From Roseomonas sp. (lineage in GTDB: Bacteria; Pseudomonadota; Alphaproteobacteria; Acetobacterales; Acetobacteraceae): a DNA stretch of 64,000 nucleotides. The translations under genes were made by a program, and so were the position numbers. The DNA lies in NCBI GenBank assembly GCA_020249285.1, contig JADCFX010000044.1:1-64000 (forward strand), given 5' to 3'. Positions 15,801-24,326 of the stretch are shown in pieces; the stretch's first letter is position 1; every line of letters begins with the position of its first letter. Below the pieces are notes generated by a model. That model made no database searches and had not been told where the DNA came from. It saw nothing but the letters and a program-made list of their open reading frames with translations.

Positions 15801-16226
15801 TTAGGCGGTTGCGCCATTGCGTTTGCGGGGTTTGGTGCCAAGGCCGATCTTTTTGGCCAAGGAAGAACGCTGCTTGGCGTAGCGCGGTGCCACCATGGGG
15901 TAATCCTGCGCCAAGCCCCAACGTTCGCGATATTGTTCCGGCGTCATGTTGAAGGACGTCTTCAAATGGCGCTTCAACATCTTCATCTTCTTGCCGTCCT
16001 CAAGGCAGATGATGAATTCTGGGGTTATGGATTTCGCGATAGGTATGGCTGGTTCGGGGCGTTGCAACAATAGCGCGGGCGCAGATTCGATTGATGACAA
16101 TGCCCGGTGCACTTCCTGAATCAGTGTGGGTAAGGCAGCAGCCGCAACGGTGTTGTGTGACACATGCGCCGATATGATTTGGGCGGTTAGGGCTAAAAGA
16201 CTGGAGGCTGTTCTTTCGTCAGACAT
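15801..16226 (-). CDS. MucR/Ros-family transcriptional regulator
   Basis: A 141-residue DNA-binding protein. The C-terminal half has the MucR pattern I-I-C-L-E-D-G-K-K-x-K-M-L-K-R-H-L-K-T-S-F-N-M-T-P-E-Q-Y-R-E-R-W-G-L, then D-Y-P-M-V-A-P-x-Y-A, with a basic tail. The classical zinc ligands are partly replaced: only one Cys and the K-R-H-L histidine are obvious. MucR proteins control exopolysaccharide, motility and cell-cycle genes in alphaproteobacteria; a link to the flagellar genes nearby is only a suggestion. It is transcribed divergently from the TusA-like gene. Confidence 0.88.
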   Translation of the reverse strand: MSDERTASSLLALTAQIISAHVSHNTVAAAALPTLIQEVHRALSSIESAPALLLQRPEPAIPIAKSITPEFIICLEDGKKMKMLKRHLKTSFNMTPEQYRERWGLAQDYPMVAPRYAKQRSSLAKKIGLGTKPRKRNGATA

Positions 16227-16368
16227 CAATGTTTGCTCCGTGTTTAAAGAGAGTCGTTCCACTTCGGGTGATGAAATGCAAGGATTGTTTTGTGCGACGG
16301 GTTCGGGTTTAGTGGATCTGGCAGAATACCAGGCCAAAACACCTTCCTGTAGAGCTTTGAATATTGAT

Positions 16369-16614
16369 ATGTGTCCAGCTACCCCGACCCCAGACCATCA
16401 TATTGATATCTCGTCCGAGACCTGCCCGATGACGTTTGTCCTCGTGCGTCTTGCGCTTGATCAAATGAAAACTGGGCAGGTGTTGGAGATCCGACTGCGT
16501 GGGGCTGAGCCGCGCCGCAATGTTCCCCTGACCGCACAGGAACAAGGCCATGAAGTTATCGGCATAACGGATGAAAAAAACGGAGAGTCCATTATCCTGC
16601 TGCGCCGGGGTTGA
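16369..16614 (+). CDS. TusA-family sulfur carrier protein
   Basis: An 81-residue SirA/TusA-fold protein. The family Cys-Pro motif is present in S-S-E-T-C-P-M-T-F-V (Cys19), followed by the helix V-R-L-A-L-D-Q-M and the strand G-Q-V-L-E-I-R-L-R-G. The cysteine would carry persulfide sulfur for tRNA thiolation, molybdenum cofactor or other sulfur relays. The start at ATG 16369 gives the normal length. It is convergent with rimI and 142 bases from the divergent mucR start. Confidence 0.8.
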   Translation: MCPATPTPDHHIDISSETCPMTFVLVRLALDQMKTGQVLEIRLRGAEPRRNVPLTAQEQGHEVIGITDEKNGESIILLRRG

Positions 16615-16643
16615 AATTTATAGAAAATTGAACGTCGCGAATT

Positions 16644-17105
16644 TCAGTTTTTCGTCGTTCCGGCCAAGTCAATCCTGAGTACTAAGGCATCCACGGCATC
16701 CGCGTAATAGCGCGGCCTTCGCCCAACCTCTCGCGCGCCAGCGGCAGCGTATAGTGCGCGTGCGGCGGCGTTGGGTTCCGCAACCTCCAGGAAAATTTCC
16801 ACCGCGCCGCGCCGCGCCGCTTCGGCCATGACGCTGGTCAGCAATAGGCGCCCAAATCCCTGGCCATGCGCCCCGGGCCGCACGGCAATGGTCACTATTT
16901 CGGCTTCCGGCCCCTGCGTCCGCGCCAAGGCAAAGCCAAGCGGCTGGTCCTGGCTGATAGCGACCAGGCCAAAATGCCCCGGCAGTGCTAGCATGGACGT
17001 GAAGGCCGCAGCCCCCCAAGCCTGGTTGGCCGGGAATGCCTCGGCATGGATTTCCGCGAGCAGCGCTGCTGCCTCAGACCCCACAGCTTCGATATGTGCT
17101 GCCAT
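16644..17105 (-). CDS. rimI: Ribosomal protein S18-alanine N-acetyltransferase RimI-like
   Basis: A 153-residue GNAT protein. The acetyl-CoA loop is visible as V-R-P-G-A-H-G-Q-G-F-G-R-L-L-L, with the downstream E-V-A-E-P-N-A-A-A-R-A-L-Y-A-A-A-G-A pattern typical of RimI. It lies five bases after tsaB, an association conserved in many bacteria. The call as RimI rather than a general GNAT rests on that neighbour and on the motif spacing. Confidence 0.87.
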   Translation of the reverse strand: MAAHIEAVGSEAAALLAEIHAEAFPANQAWGAAAFTSMLALPGHFGLVAISQDQPLGFALARTQGPEAEIVTIAVRPGAHGQGFGRLLLTSVMAEAARRGAVEIFLEVAEPNAAARALYAAAGAREVGRRPRYYADAVDALVLRIDLAGTTKN

Positions 17106-17110
17106 GAGAC

Positions 17111-17770
17111 TTAGGTTGACCGTGTGGTGGCCGGTGGTTCGGCATAAAGCGGCGCTGCGTTGCGCGGGGGCAAGGCGCCGATAAGCCGCTGATGCGCAAC
17201 TTGCCCCACCGCCTGCGCCGAGGGGAGGGCGGGTGGTTCGGCCCTGGCCTGAAAGCCGCGACCAGTAAGGGCCTCGGCTGCCGGCGTCGCTGCATCACCG
17301 ATCAGCAAAACAGGTCCTGCGGGATCGGGCAGGGCTGCCAGTGGCAGGATTACCGGCGCCTCAGGCAGGACAGCCCCTGTGCGGAAGATTTCCAGCACAA
17401 TGCGGCCCTGGCGCTGATCAAGCACAGACCAAAGCGTCCGGTCTGCCCGCAAAGCTTGCCGCACTTCTGCGGCCAAAGCTTCCCCCGTGGTCACCCCGAT
17501 CAGGGGCTTGCCGAGGGCCTGCGCCAAGCCTTCCGCCAGCGCAATGGCAGTGCGCAGCCCGGTAAAGCCACCTGGCCCGACGCCGACCGCGATGGCGTCC
17601 AGCGCCGCAGGCGCGACCCCCGCCTCCGCCAAGACCTGCTCCGCCATGGGCGGCAGGGCCGCAGGCTGGCCGCGCGGTGCATCATGCAGGGCCGAGGCCA
17701 GCACGGTGCCATCGCGCAGCAGCGCCACGGAACACCGCGCGAGCGCGCCTTCAAGGGCGAGAATCAGCAT
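17111..17770 (-). CDS. tsaB: tRNA threonylcarbamoyladenosine biosynthesis protein TsaB
   Basis: A 219-residue ASKHA-fold protein that partners TsaD in forming t6A37 on tRNAs reading ANN codons. The N-terminus [16 protein letters not shown] and the block [22 protein letters not shown] are the TsaB signature. Length and the adjacent rimI are typical. The gene lies 71 bases downstream of the TRAP permease gene, in the same direction, and may have its own promoter in that gap. Confidence 0.94.
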   Translation of the reverse strand: MLILALEGALARCSVALLRDGTVLASALHDAPRGQPAALPPMAEQVLAEAGVAPAALDAIAVGVGPGGFTGLRTAIALAEGLAQALGKPLIGVTTGEALAAEVRQALRADRTLWSVLDQRQGRIVLEIFRTGAVLPEAPVILPLAALPDPAGPVLLIGDAATPAAEALTGRGFQARAEPPALPSAQAVGQVAHQRLIGALPPRNAAPLYAEPPATTRST

Positions 17771-17841
17771 GTTTCAAATCAGCGTGCGGTGTTTCATGCG
17801 CGCCTCATGGCAGGATGGGCCGCTGATTTCCAGATCAAGAC

Positions 17842-19149
17842 CTATGGCCCAAAACTGATCCGGGGCAACCACAGCGCCATTTCCGGGAAGGCGATCAGCA
17901 GCACTGTCATCACCACCATGGCGATAAAGAACGGCACGGTGCCCTGGAACACTTCGGCAATCGTGCCTTCGCGCCTGACCGCCTGAATGACGTAAAGCGT
18001 CATGCCGACAGGCGGCGAGATCAGCGAGATTTCGCACATCAGCACAATGAAAACGCCGAACCAGACGGGATCAATGCCGGCCGCGACAATCACCGGGAAG
18101 ACCACCGGCACAGTGCCCACCAGCATGGGCAGGGTTTCAAAGAAAATGCCCAGCAGCAGATAGAAGATCGTGAGCGCGATAATGAGCTCAAGTGGGCTGG
18201 CGCCAATACTGGTGGCAAAAGCGCCAAGCGCGGGTGTCACGCCAAGCAACCCCATGACGAAGTTCAGATAGAAGGCAACGGCCAGGATCAGCATGCTCAT
18301 TGCCGTCAGATTGGCGGTTGCGACGAAGCAATCATGCAGCATGCGAGTGGAAAGCCGACCATAAAACGCCGCAATCGGCAGCGCCACCACAACGGCGAGT
18401 GCGGCGCTTTCCGTCACCGTCGCCCAACCAGTATAGATCGAGCCCATGATGATGCCGAAAATCACGAAGGGTGGCAGCAGATCCACCAGGCGCTTCAGCC
18501 TTTCGCGCAACGGATCAGCGACTTCCTTCTGCCGCACCAGATCGGGCTTCACGAGTGCGATCAGGATTATGGTGCCCATGAACAGCACTGTCATCACAAT
18601 CCCCGGCACCACGGCGGCGGCGTAAAGCTGCCCGACCGATGTATTGGTCATGGCGCCATAGACAATCAGCGCAATCCCGGGCGGGATCAGATTGCCAAGC
18701 GATGCGCCAGCCGCGATGGAACCCAATACCAGGCGCGTATCATAGCGGCGCTTGCGGAAGGATGGCAGCGCGACGGTTGAAATCGTTGCAGCCGTGGCAA
18801 CAGACGAACCGGACACGGCAGAGAAAACGGCAGATGCGCCGATATTGGTATGCAGCAAGCCGCCGGGCAGAAAGTTCAGCCAATCCGCAAGTGACCGATA
18901 TAGCCGATCAGTGGAACCGGACCGCACCAGAATCTCGCCCAGCAGAATATAGAGCGGGATGGATAGCAGCACATAATCTTCCATCGCGCCCCAAAGCTGC
19001 GTGCCAAAAGCAGCGACCAAGGGTGGGCCAAGATAAAGCGCGGCACCCAGTAGCGCGATCAGGAACATCGCCACCGCCACGTGAAGGCCCAAAAACAGAA
19101 AGGCGATCAGCAGCAAAAAGCCGATGTTGGCTTCGGTAACGCCGATCAT
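17842..19149 (-). CDS. TRAP transporter large permease (DctM family)
   Basis: A 435-residue membrane protein with about 12 hydrophobic helices, the ion-coupled transport subunit of a TRAP system. Signature regions are G-S-S-V-A-T-A-A-T-I-S-T-V-A-L-P, G-N-L-I-P-P-G-I-A-L-I-V-Y-G and the late S-L-I-S-P-P-V-G-M-T-L-Y-V-I. It overlaps the small permease by four bases. Substrate is unknown; carboxylates are the usual cargo of this family. Confidence 0.93.
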   Translation of the reverse strand: MIGVTEANIGFLLLIAFLFLGLHVAVAMFLIALLGAALYLGPPLVAAFGTQLWGAMEDYVLLSIPLYILLGEILVRSGSTDRLYRSLADWLNFLPGGLLHTNIGASAVFSAVSGSSVATAATISTVALPSFRKRRYDTRLVLGSIAAGASLGNLIPPGIALIVYGAMTNTSVGQLYAAAVVPGIVMTVLFMGTIILIALVKPDLVRQKEVADPLRERLKRLVDLLPPFVIFGIIMGSIYTGWATVTESAALAVVVALPIAAFYGRLSTRMLHDCFVATANLTAMSMLILAVAFYLNFVMGLLGVTPALGAFATSIGASPLELIIALTIFYLLLGIFFETLPMLVGTVPVVFPVIVAAGIDPVWFGVFIVLMCEISLISPPVGMTLYVIQAVRREGTIAEVFQGTVPFFIAMVVMTVLLIAFPEMALWLPRISFGP

Positions 19150-19748
19150 GGCTGCTTGCCTTCGCGTTCCAGGATGGTGCCCATTTCGGCTTCGATTTCC
19201 TCATCCAGCGTCAGCGGCCCGTAGAAAAGATTGAGCCGCGCCCGGTCCGACAGCAGCAACCAAAAGGCATGGGCGGCCATGGCGCCGGCAGAAAGCGCAA
19301 ACAGCAATAGCCCAATCATCCAGGCGCCCTGCGGCAACCAAAGCGGCGTTTGCAGCGGAGAATTGGCATGCGCCTGGAATTCGATGCTTTCCTCCAGTAC
19401 CGACCAACCGCGCCAGGCGCCATAAATCGCCATGCCGGCCAGCAAGGCATAAGCCAGCGTATTCAGCACGGCGCGCAAGAATGCCGGCATGCGCCCCAAC
19501 AGAAAATCCACCCTGGTATGCCCCTTGACCGTCAGCGCGCAGGCAAACCCAAAGGCCGAGACAATGGCCGTGGTATAGCCGCCGATCTCATCCACCCCCT
19601 GGAGCGAGATGGAAAAGAATTTACGCAGCAGAATTTCGGCCACCGTCAGGAAGGACAGCGCAATCAGCCACCAGCCCGATAAAATGGCAAGAAATCGGGC
19701 AGGTGGCGCGAAAAAGCGGCTGACCGGGTTCGGGTCTTTAGTCGTCAT
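19146..19748 (-). CDS. TRAP transporter small permease (DctQ family)
   Basis: A 200-residue protein with four predicted transmembrane helices. The DctQ-type loop between helices 2 and 3 (G-F-A-C-A-L-T-V-K-G-H-T-R-V-D-F-L) is present. It is encoded immediately before the large permease with a four-base overlap and divergently from the periplasmic binding protein at 19918. The C-terminal 35 residues are a charged tail slightly longer than usual. Confidence 0.9.
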   Translation of the reverse strand: MTTKDPNPVSRFFAPPARFLAILSGWWLIALSFLTVAEILLRKFFSISLQGVDEIGGYTTAIVSAFGFACALTVKGHTRVDFLLGRMPAFLRAVLNTLAYALLAGMAIYGAWRGWSVLEESIEFQAHANSPLQTPLWLPQGAWMIGLLLFALSAGAMAAHAFWLLLSDRARLNLFYGPLTLDEEIEAEMGTILEREGKQP

Positions 19749-19917
19749 GCAAAACAGGGCCTTGTCTTGAAGTGCAAATGGGGCTTAGCGAAGCGCGAGA
19801 TCGCTCAGGCGGCGCGGTGTTGCACAAAGCCCATGGGCTGGCAAAGCCGCGCCCCGCCGAAGCGCCATCGGAACCGGTTTCGCAAGAACCATGCCTTACT
19901 GTCTGGGAGTTTGATCC

Positions 19918-20967
19918 ATGCCCTTCCGCCCATCCCTTTTGGGGGCAGCCCTTGGCGCCTTGCTCGCCGCCGCGCCCGCCTTCGCACAAAACCCGATCCA
20001 GCTTCGCGTCGCGGGGCATTTCACCTCCAATTCTCGCCACACCGAAGGCATTGAACGGCCCTTCTTCACGGGCCTTGGTCAGACCACGGGCATCAATTTG
20101 GCAGTCACCTTCAACCCGATGGACCAGGTGGGGGCGGCCGCGCCGGATGCGCTGCGCCATTTGCGCAATGGCACTTTCGATGTGATGAGCGTGCTGATCG
20201 GCCAGACCGCGCGCGATGAGCCCTTTATTGATTCGCTTGATCTGATCGGCGTTTCCACGACTTTGGAAGAAACCCAACAAGCCATCGCGGGCGGGCGTGA
20301 AGCGCTCGATCGGCGCTTGCAGGAACGCTTCAACGCCAAGGTGATGACGCTGTGGCCCTTCGGCGCGCAGATGTTCTTCTGCAATCGTCCCGTCGCTTCC
20401 ATGGCTGATCTGCGTGGTCTCAAGGTGCGGTCCTATACGCCAACCATGTCTGCGCTGCTGCAATCGCTTGGCGCGACGCCCGTGACCTTGCAGCTTTCTG
20501 AAACCTATCAGGCCTTGCAACGCGGCACGGTGGAATGCGGCATTACCTCCGCCACCTCAGCCTATACCGCGAATTGGGGTGAGGTTATCCGCACCATCCT
20601 GCCAGTGTCGCTCGCTTCCGGCGTGCAGGGGCATTTCATGTCACTGGCGGCGTGGCGGCGCTTCAACCCGGAACAACAGGCGGCGCTGACGCGTGCTTTT
20701 GCTGATCTGGAAAAGCAGATGTGGGATTTGGCACGTACCGCGAGCAATGAGGCCTTCGCCTGCTTCCAGGGCCAGGAGGCCTGCACCACGCGCAAATTCA
20801 ATGTGCAGGTGGTGACCCCGCCGGCGGAAGATGAACGCCGCGTGCGTGAAGCGGTGACCGCCGTGGTGCTGCCCAGCTTCCGCGATAGCTGTAACCGCGT
20901 TTGGGCGGATTGCGCGCGGGTTTGGAATGAAAGCGTCGGCAAGGCGCGCGGTTATACCATTCCCTGA
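19918..20967 (+). CDS. TRAP transporter periplasmic binding protein (DctP family)
   Basis: A 349-residue solute receptor with a signal peptide (about residues 1-23, ending A-F-A-Q). Family features are the L-R-G-L-K-V-R-S-Y-T-P-T block, whose Arg normally contacts the substrate carboxylate, and V-T-L-Q-L-S-E-T-Y-Q-A-L-Q-R-G-T-V-E-C. A GGGAG site precedes ATG 19918. It would deliver substrate to the permeases encoded on the opposite strand; the divergent gap 19749-19917 must hold both promoters. Confidence 0.92.
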   Translation: MPFRPSLLGAALGALLAAAPAFAQNPIQLRVAGHFTSNSRHTEGIERPFFTGLGQTTGINLAVTFNPMDQVGAAAPDALRHLRNGTFDVMSVLIGQTARDEPFIDSLDLIGVSTTLEETQQAIAGGREALDRRLQERFNAKVMTLWPFGAQMFFCNRPVASMADLRGLKVRSYTPTMSALLQSLGATPVTLQLSETYQALQRGTVECGITSATSAYTANWGEVIRTILPVSLASGVQGHFMSLAAWRRFNPEQQAALTRAFADLEKQMWDLARTASNEAFACFQGQEACTTRKFNVQVVTPPAEDERRVREAVTAVVLPSFRDSCNRVWADCARVWNESVGKARGYTIP

Positions 20968-20968
20968 T

Positions 20969-21784
20969 ATGGCAGCCGGCTTCGCCATACCGCGCCTTGG
21001 GCAAGGCACCTGGGGCATGGGTGAAGATCGCACGAAGCGCGCGGCGGAAGCCGATGCGCTGCGGGCGGGGCTCGATCTTGGCATGAATTTGATCGACACG
21101 GCCGAGATGTATGGCGAAGGCGGGGCCGAGGAAGTGGTGGGCGACGCCATTGCAGGGCGACGTGATAAGGTTTTCATCGTCTCCAAGGTTTATCCGCATA
21201 ATGCGTCCCGGCGCGGCGTAGTGGCGGCGTGTGAGCGCAGCCTGAGGCGGCTGCGGATTGAAACCATTGATGTCTATCTGCTGCATTGGCGTGGTTCCGT
21301 GCCGCTTTCGGAAACCGTCGCCGGGTTTGAAGCGCTAGGCCAAGCCGGCAAAATCCGGCGCTGGGGTGTTTCCAATCTTGATCAGGATGATCTGGAAGAA
21401 TTGGGCGCTGCACTTGCCGATTGCGCGACGGATCAGGTGCTTTACAGCCTGGAACATCGCGGCGCTGAGTTTGATCTGCTGCCCTTTTGCGCTGAACGCG
21501 CCATGCCCGTGATGGCTTATTCCCCGGTTGGGCAGGGCGGACGGATGCTGCGGAACGCGGCACTGGCAGCGGTAGCGGCGCGGCACGGCAAAAGCCCAGC
21601 CCAAATCGCCATTGCCTGGACGCTGCGCCAGCCGGGTGTGGTGAGCATTCCGAAGGCCGCAAAGCTTGCCCATGTGCGGGAAAACGCCGCAGCGCGAGAC
21701 ATCACCCTCAGCCCTGACGATATCGCGGCGCTGGATGAAGCCTTCCCGCCACCACGGCGCAAGCGGCCCTTGGCCATGCTGTAA
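20969..21784 (+). CDS. Aldo/keto reductase
   Basis: A 271-residue NADPH-dependent TIM-barrel oxidoreductase. Catalytic residues are visible: Asp and Tyr in I-D-T-A-E-M-Y-G-E-G, Lys in V-S-K-V-Y-P-H-N and His in Y-L-L-H-W-R-G. The C-terminal cofactor region S-I-P-K-A-A-K-L-A-H-V-R-E-N-A-A is typical. The start is ATG 20969, immediately after the binding-protein stop. Coupling to the TRAP receptor hints that it acts on the imported compound, but the substrate cannot be read from sequence. Confidence 0.92.
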   Translation: MAAGFAIPRLGQGTWGMGEDRTKRAAEADALRAGLDLGMNLIDTAEMYGEGGAEEVVGDAIAGRRDKVFIVSKVYPHNASRRGVVAACERSLRRLRIETIDVYLLHWRGSVPLSETVAGFEALGQAGKIRRWGVSNLDQDDLEELGAALADCATDQVLYSLEHRGAEFDLLPFCAERAMPVMAYSPVGQGGRMLRNAALAAVAARHGKSPAQIAIAWTLRQPGVVSIPKAAKLAHVRENAAARDITLSPDDIAALDEAFPPPRRKRPLAML

Positions 21785-21785
21785 C

Positions 21786-21813
21786 GGCGTGACCCGTTTT
21801 GCCGGGCCACGCC
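21786..21813. terminator. Terminator hairpin after the aldo/keto reductase
   Basis: GGCGTGACCCG (21786-21796) pairs with CGGGCCACGCC (21803-21813) with one A-C mismatch, around a six-base loop TTTTGC. It lies between convergent genes and resembles the flgH terminator in sequence and design. Confidence 0.65.
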
Positions 21814-21839
21814 ATCAGATTGTGATTAAACGAAACGAT

Positions 21840-23378
21840 CTATTCCGGGGGCAATTGCGCCTCAGCGGCAGCGGCTGGCGCGCTGGTTTCCTTTGGCGCA
21901 GCTTCGCGCGACCCAGCAGCGCCGGAACGCAACACCACCATCAGCTTTTCAATCGCGGTCGGCTTGTCGCAGCGGTCAATCGCCGCGGCTTCGGCGGCCA
22001 AGCGGTCAAGCGCCAATTCATAGATCTGGCGTTCGCTGAAGGATTGGTCGGGCTGGCCCGCATTGCGGAACAGGTCGCGCACCACTTCGGCAATCTGCAC
22101 CGGGTCGCCCGAATTGATCTTCGCCTCATATTCCTGCGCACGGCGGGACCACATGGTGCGCTTGATGCGCGCGCGGCCCTTCAGCGTATCCATGGCCGGC
22201 TGGAAGCTTTCCGTCGTGCAGAGCTTGCGCAGGCCAGAGGATGAGGCCTTGTTCACCGGCACACTCAGCTTCATGCGGTTTTCCTCAAAGGTCACTTCGA
22301 TGACCTGCAAGGAATAGCCGGCGGCCTCCACCGTGCGGATGCCCTGCACTGTGCCCACACCATGGGTTGGATAGACGACGTAATCGCCCGTCTTGAACTC
22401 CTGTTTCGGGGCAGGGGGCGGTTTGGGCGACGAAGACGACATTGGCATTCCAGGACGAGGCGGGCCTCCGCCAGGCGGGCGCATTCCCATCTGGACATTC
22501 GGGCGCATGGTGGGCGGTGGCGGAGAAAGCGGCGAAATACTGGGCGGCGGCGCCGGGCGTGGCGCTGGTGCGGGGGCAGGCAGGGTCACCATGGCAATGG
22601 CCGGCGCTTGCACAAGCGCAGGCCGGCTTGGGGCTTCCGGCGCCGCAGGTGCAGGGCTCGGCGCTTCCTGAAGGCCAGTCTTGGCAAGCACAGATTCTGC
22701 CTTTGCTTCAACCTGTGGTGCTGATGCTTCTGCCTTGGCCGCGGGTGCGGCCTTTGCCTTGGGCTTGGGCGCAGGCTTGGCGGGCTCGGCCGCGGGCGCG
22801 ACGGCCTGGGCAGGCGCTTCAGCCGCCGAGGCAGCAGGCTTCGCTGGCTTTGGCGGTGCGGCCGGCTTAGCGGCTGCCTCGGTCACTGGCGCCACGGGCT
22901 TCGCAGCGGGCTTTTCGACCTTGGCGGGCACAGCAGGCTTAGCGCTCGGCGGCGGTGACGCCTGCTTGGCCGCAATTGGGGTAGCTGTTGGCTTGGTGAC
23001 GGGTTTGGGCGCGGGCTTCGCTACCGGTTTGGGGGTAGGCTTGGCCGCTGGCTTAGGCGTGGGCTTGGTGGCGGGCTTCGCCTTAACAGGCGCTCCAGCC
23101 TTGACTACTGGCTTCGGGGCCGACTTTGTCGCAGGTTTTGTCGTCGGCTTCGCGCTTGGCTTCGTGCTTGGCTTTGCCGCCGCTTTGGTCACTGGCTTCT
23201 TCACAGGTTTCGGCGCCACCTTCTTGTTGGGCTTCGTGGTCGCCTTTGCCTTGGCGGAGGATTTCTTCGCAGCCGGCTTTGCGGCCGATTTCGCCTTGCT
23301 GGCGGGCTTCTTCGCCGCGGGCCGAGCCGGCTTGGCGCCGCCTTTGGCAGAAATCTTGGACACAGGCTTGCGTGTCAT
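21840..23378 (-). CDS. CarD-family transcription regulator with long Lys/Ala/Pro tail
   Basis: A 512-residue protein in two parts. Residues 327 to about 490 are a CarD/CdnL domain: F-K-T-G-D-Y-V-V-Y-P-T-H-G-V-G is the RNA polymerase-interacting Tudor-like start, followed by the helical DNA-binding half with K-R-T-M-W-S-R-R-A-Q-E-Y. The first 326 residues are low-complexity, first Lys/Ala/Pro repeats like a histone H1 tail, then Pro/Ala/Gln/Met-rich. Normal CarD proteins are about 160-170 residues. CarD stabilises the open promoter complex, often at rRNA promoters; the tail could add non-specific DNA binding. It is the last gene of the helicase/S4/fdxA/carD run. Confidence 0.92.
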   Translation of the reverse strand: MTRKPVSKISAKGGAKPARPAAKKPASKAKSAAKPAAKKSSAKAKATTKPNKKVAPKPVKKPVTKAAAKPSTKPSAKPTTKPATKSAPKPVVKAGAPVKAKPATKPTPKPAAKPTPKPVAKPAPKPVTKPTATPIAAKQASPPPSAKPAVPAKVEKPAAKPVAPVTEAAAKPAAPPKPAKPAASAAEAPAQAVAPAAEPAKPAPKPKAKAAPAAKAEASAPQVEAKAESVLAKTGLQEAPSPAPAAPEAPSRPALVQAPAIAMVTLPAPAPAPRPAPPPSISPLSPPPPTMRPNVQMGMRPPGGGPPRPGMPMSSSSPKPPPAPKQEFKTGDYVVYPTHGVGTVQGIRTVEAAGYSLQVIEVTFEENRMKLSVPVNKASSSGLRKLCTTESFQPAMDTLKGRARIKRTMWSRRAQEYEAKINSGDPVQIAEVVRDLFRNAGQPDQSFSERQIYELALDRLAAEAAAIDRCDKPTAIEKLMVVLRSGAAGSREAAPKETSAPAAAAEAQLPPE

Positions 23379-23594
23379 GAAAACGGGACTCCCAACGCAG
23401 AACCCGGATCAGCGCGATCGGGTTGAGAATACATACGATCTTCCCCAGCACACACCTGGGTAAGACCAGATTCCGGAATGAAGAATTATGTTCTTAACAC
23501 AAAAAACGCCTCGGGTCACCCGCCAAGCAGGTAATGCGGGCGGAATTCATGACCGCTCCGGTCAGATATTCATGCCCTTAAAGGGCAAAATTGC

Positions 23595-23927
23595 TCAGGG
23601 CTTGCCGGGATTGGGGCTGAGCAGCGCCTTCTTGCCCGGCTTGTCCTTCCAATCATCGGCGTCCGCCGGCGCTTCGCCCTTGCGGGTGATATTCGGCCAT
23701 TGCTGGGCGTAATCCCGGTTCAGCTCCACCCAGGGGGTCGCCTTGTCGTCGCTATCGGGCAGAATCGCCTCTGCCGGGCATTCCGGTTCGCAGACGCCGC
23801 AATCAATGCATTCATCCGGGTGGATCACCAGCATGTTTTCGCCGACATAGAAGCAGTCTACCGGACAGACTTCCACGCAATCCATGTATTTGCAGTTGAT
23901 GCAATTTTCGCTGACAACATAAGTCAC
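23595..23927 (-). CDS. fdxA: Ferredoxin FdxA (7Fe-8S type)
   Basis: A 110-residue ferredoxin with the arrangement [19 protein letters not shown] for the first part and [12 protein letters not shown] for the second cluster, matching the 3Fe-4S/4Fe-4S family. The start codon is GTG 23927 with an AGGGAA site. The last 40 residues are a charged tail. The redox partner is not evident from the neighbours. Confidence 0.95.
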   Translation of the reverse strand: MTYVVSENCINCKYMDCVEVCPVDCFYVGENMLVIHPDECIDCGVCEPECPAEAILPDSDDKATPWVELNRDYAQQWPNITRKGEAPADADDWKDKPGKKALLSPNPGKP

Positions 23928-24025
23928 TGGCGCGATTCCCTGGTGCTGAGCCTGTCCACAACCGAGCCCAAAATGGCCGCATACAGGGAATTAGACAAGG
24001 TGGCCTGACACATAACTATCTCGGC

Positions 24026-24316
24026 TTAGGAGAGAACCTCATAAAGCCCCTGCGCCTCAGTCGCCGGGCCACGCCTTTCGGCGAGCGCCAGCACCCGCCA
24101 AAGAATGATCTGCCCCGCAGCGCCCTGGCCCACCGCCAGCGTCAGCACATCGCCGGGCCGCAGCTTGGCATGGGGCTTGTCGGTTGGCAGGCGATTGATG
24201 CGCACCACGCCCTTTTCCACCTGCCGCGCGCATTCCGCCCGTGTCTTGCGGAAGCGCGCGCACCAGAGCCAGGCATCCAGCCTCTGATAATCCCGCCCTT
24301 CCGCCTCTGCCGCCAC
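24026..24316 (-). CDS. S4-domain RNA-binding protein (Hsp15/HslR-like)
   Basis: A 96-residue protein whose first 60 residues form an S4 RNA-binding motif: Q-R-L-D-A-W-L-W-C-A-R-F-R-K-T-R-A-E-C, then G-V-V-R-I-N and K-P-H-A-K-L-R-P-G-D-V-L-T-L. The pattern matches Hsp15-like proteins, which bind stalled 50S subunits. The start is probably GTG 24316, ten bases after the helicase stop, so the two are likely co-transcribed. Confidence 0.88.
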   Translation of the reverse strand: MAAEAEGRDYQRLDAWLWCARFRKTRAECARQVEKGVVRINRLPTDKPHAKLRPGDVLTLAVGQGAAGQIILWRVLALAERRGPATEAQGLYEVLS

Positions 24317-24326
24317 CGCGACCAGC

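Noticed and set aside
22681..23463. Gly/Ala/Phe-rich plus-strand frame opposite carD
   Set aside because: Its composition is exactly what the antisense of the Lys/Ala/Pro repeat gives; there is no start signal or family match.
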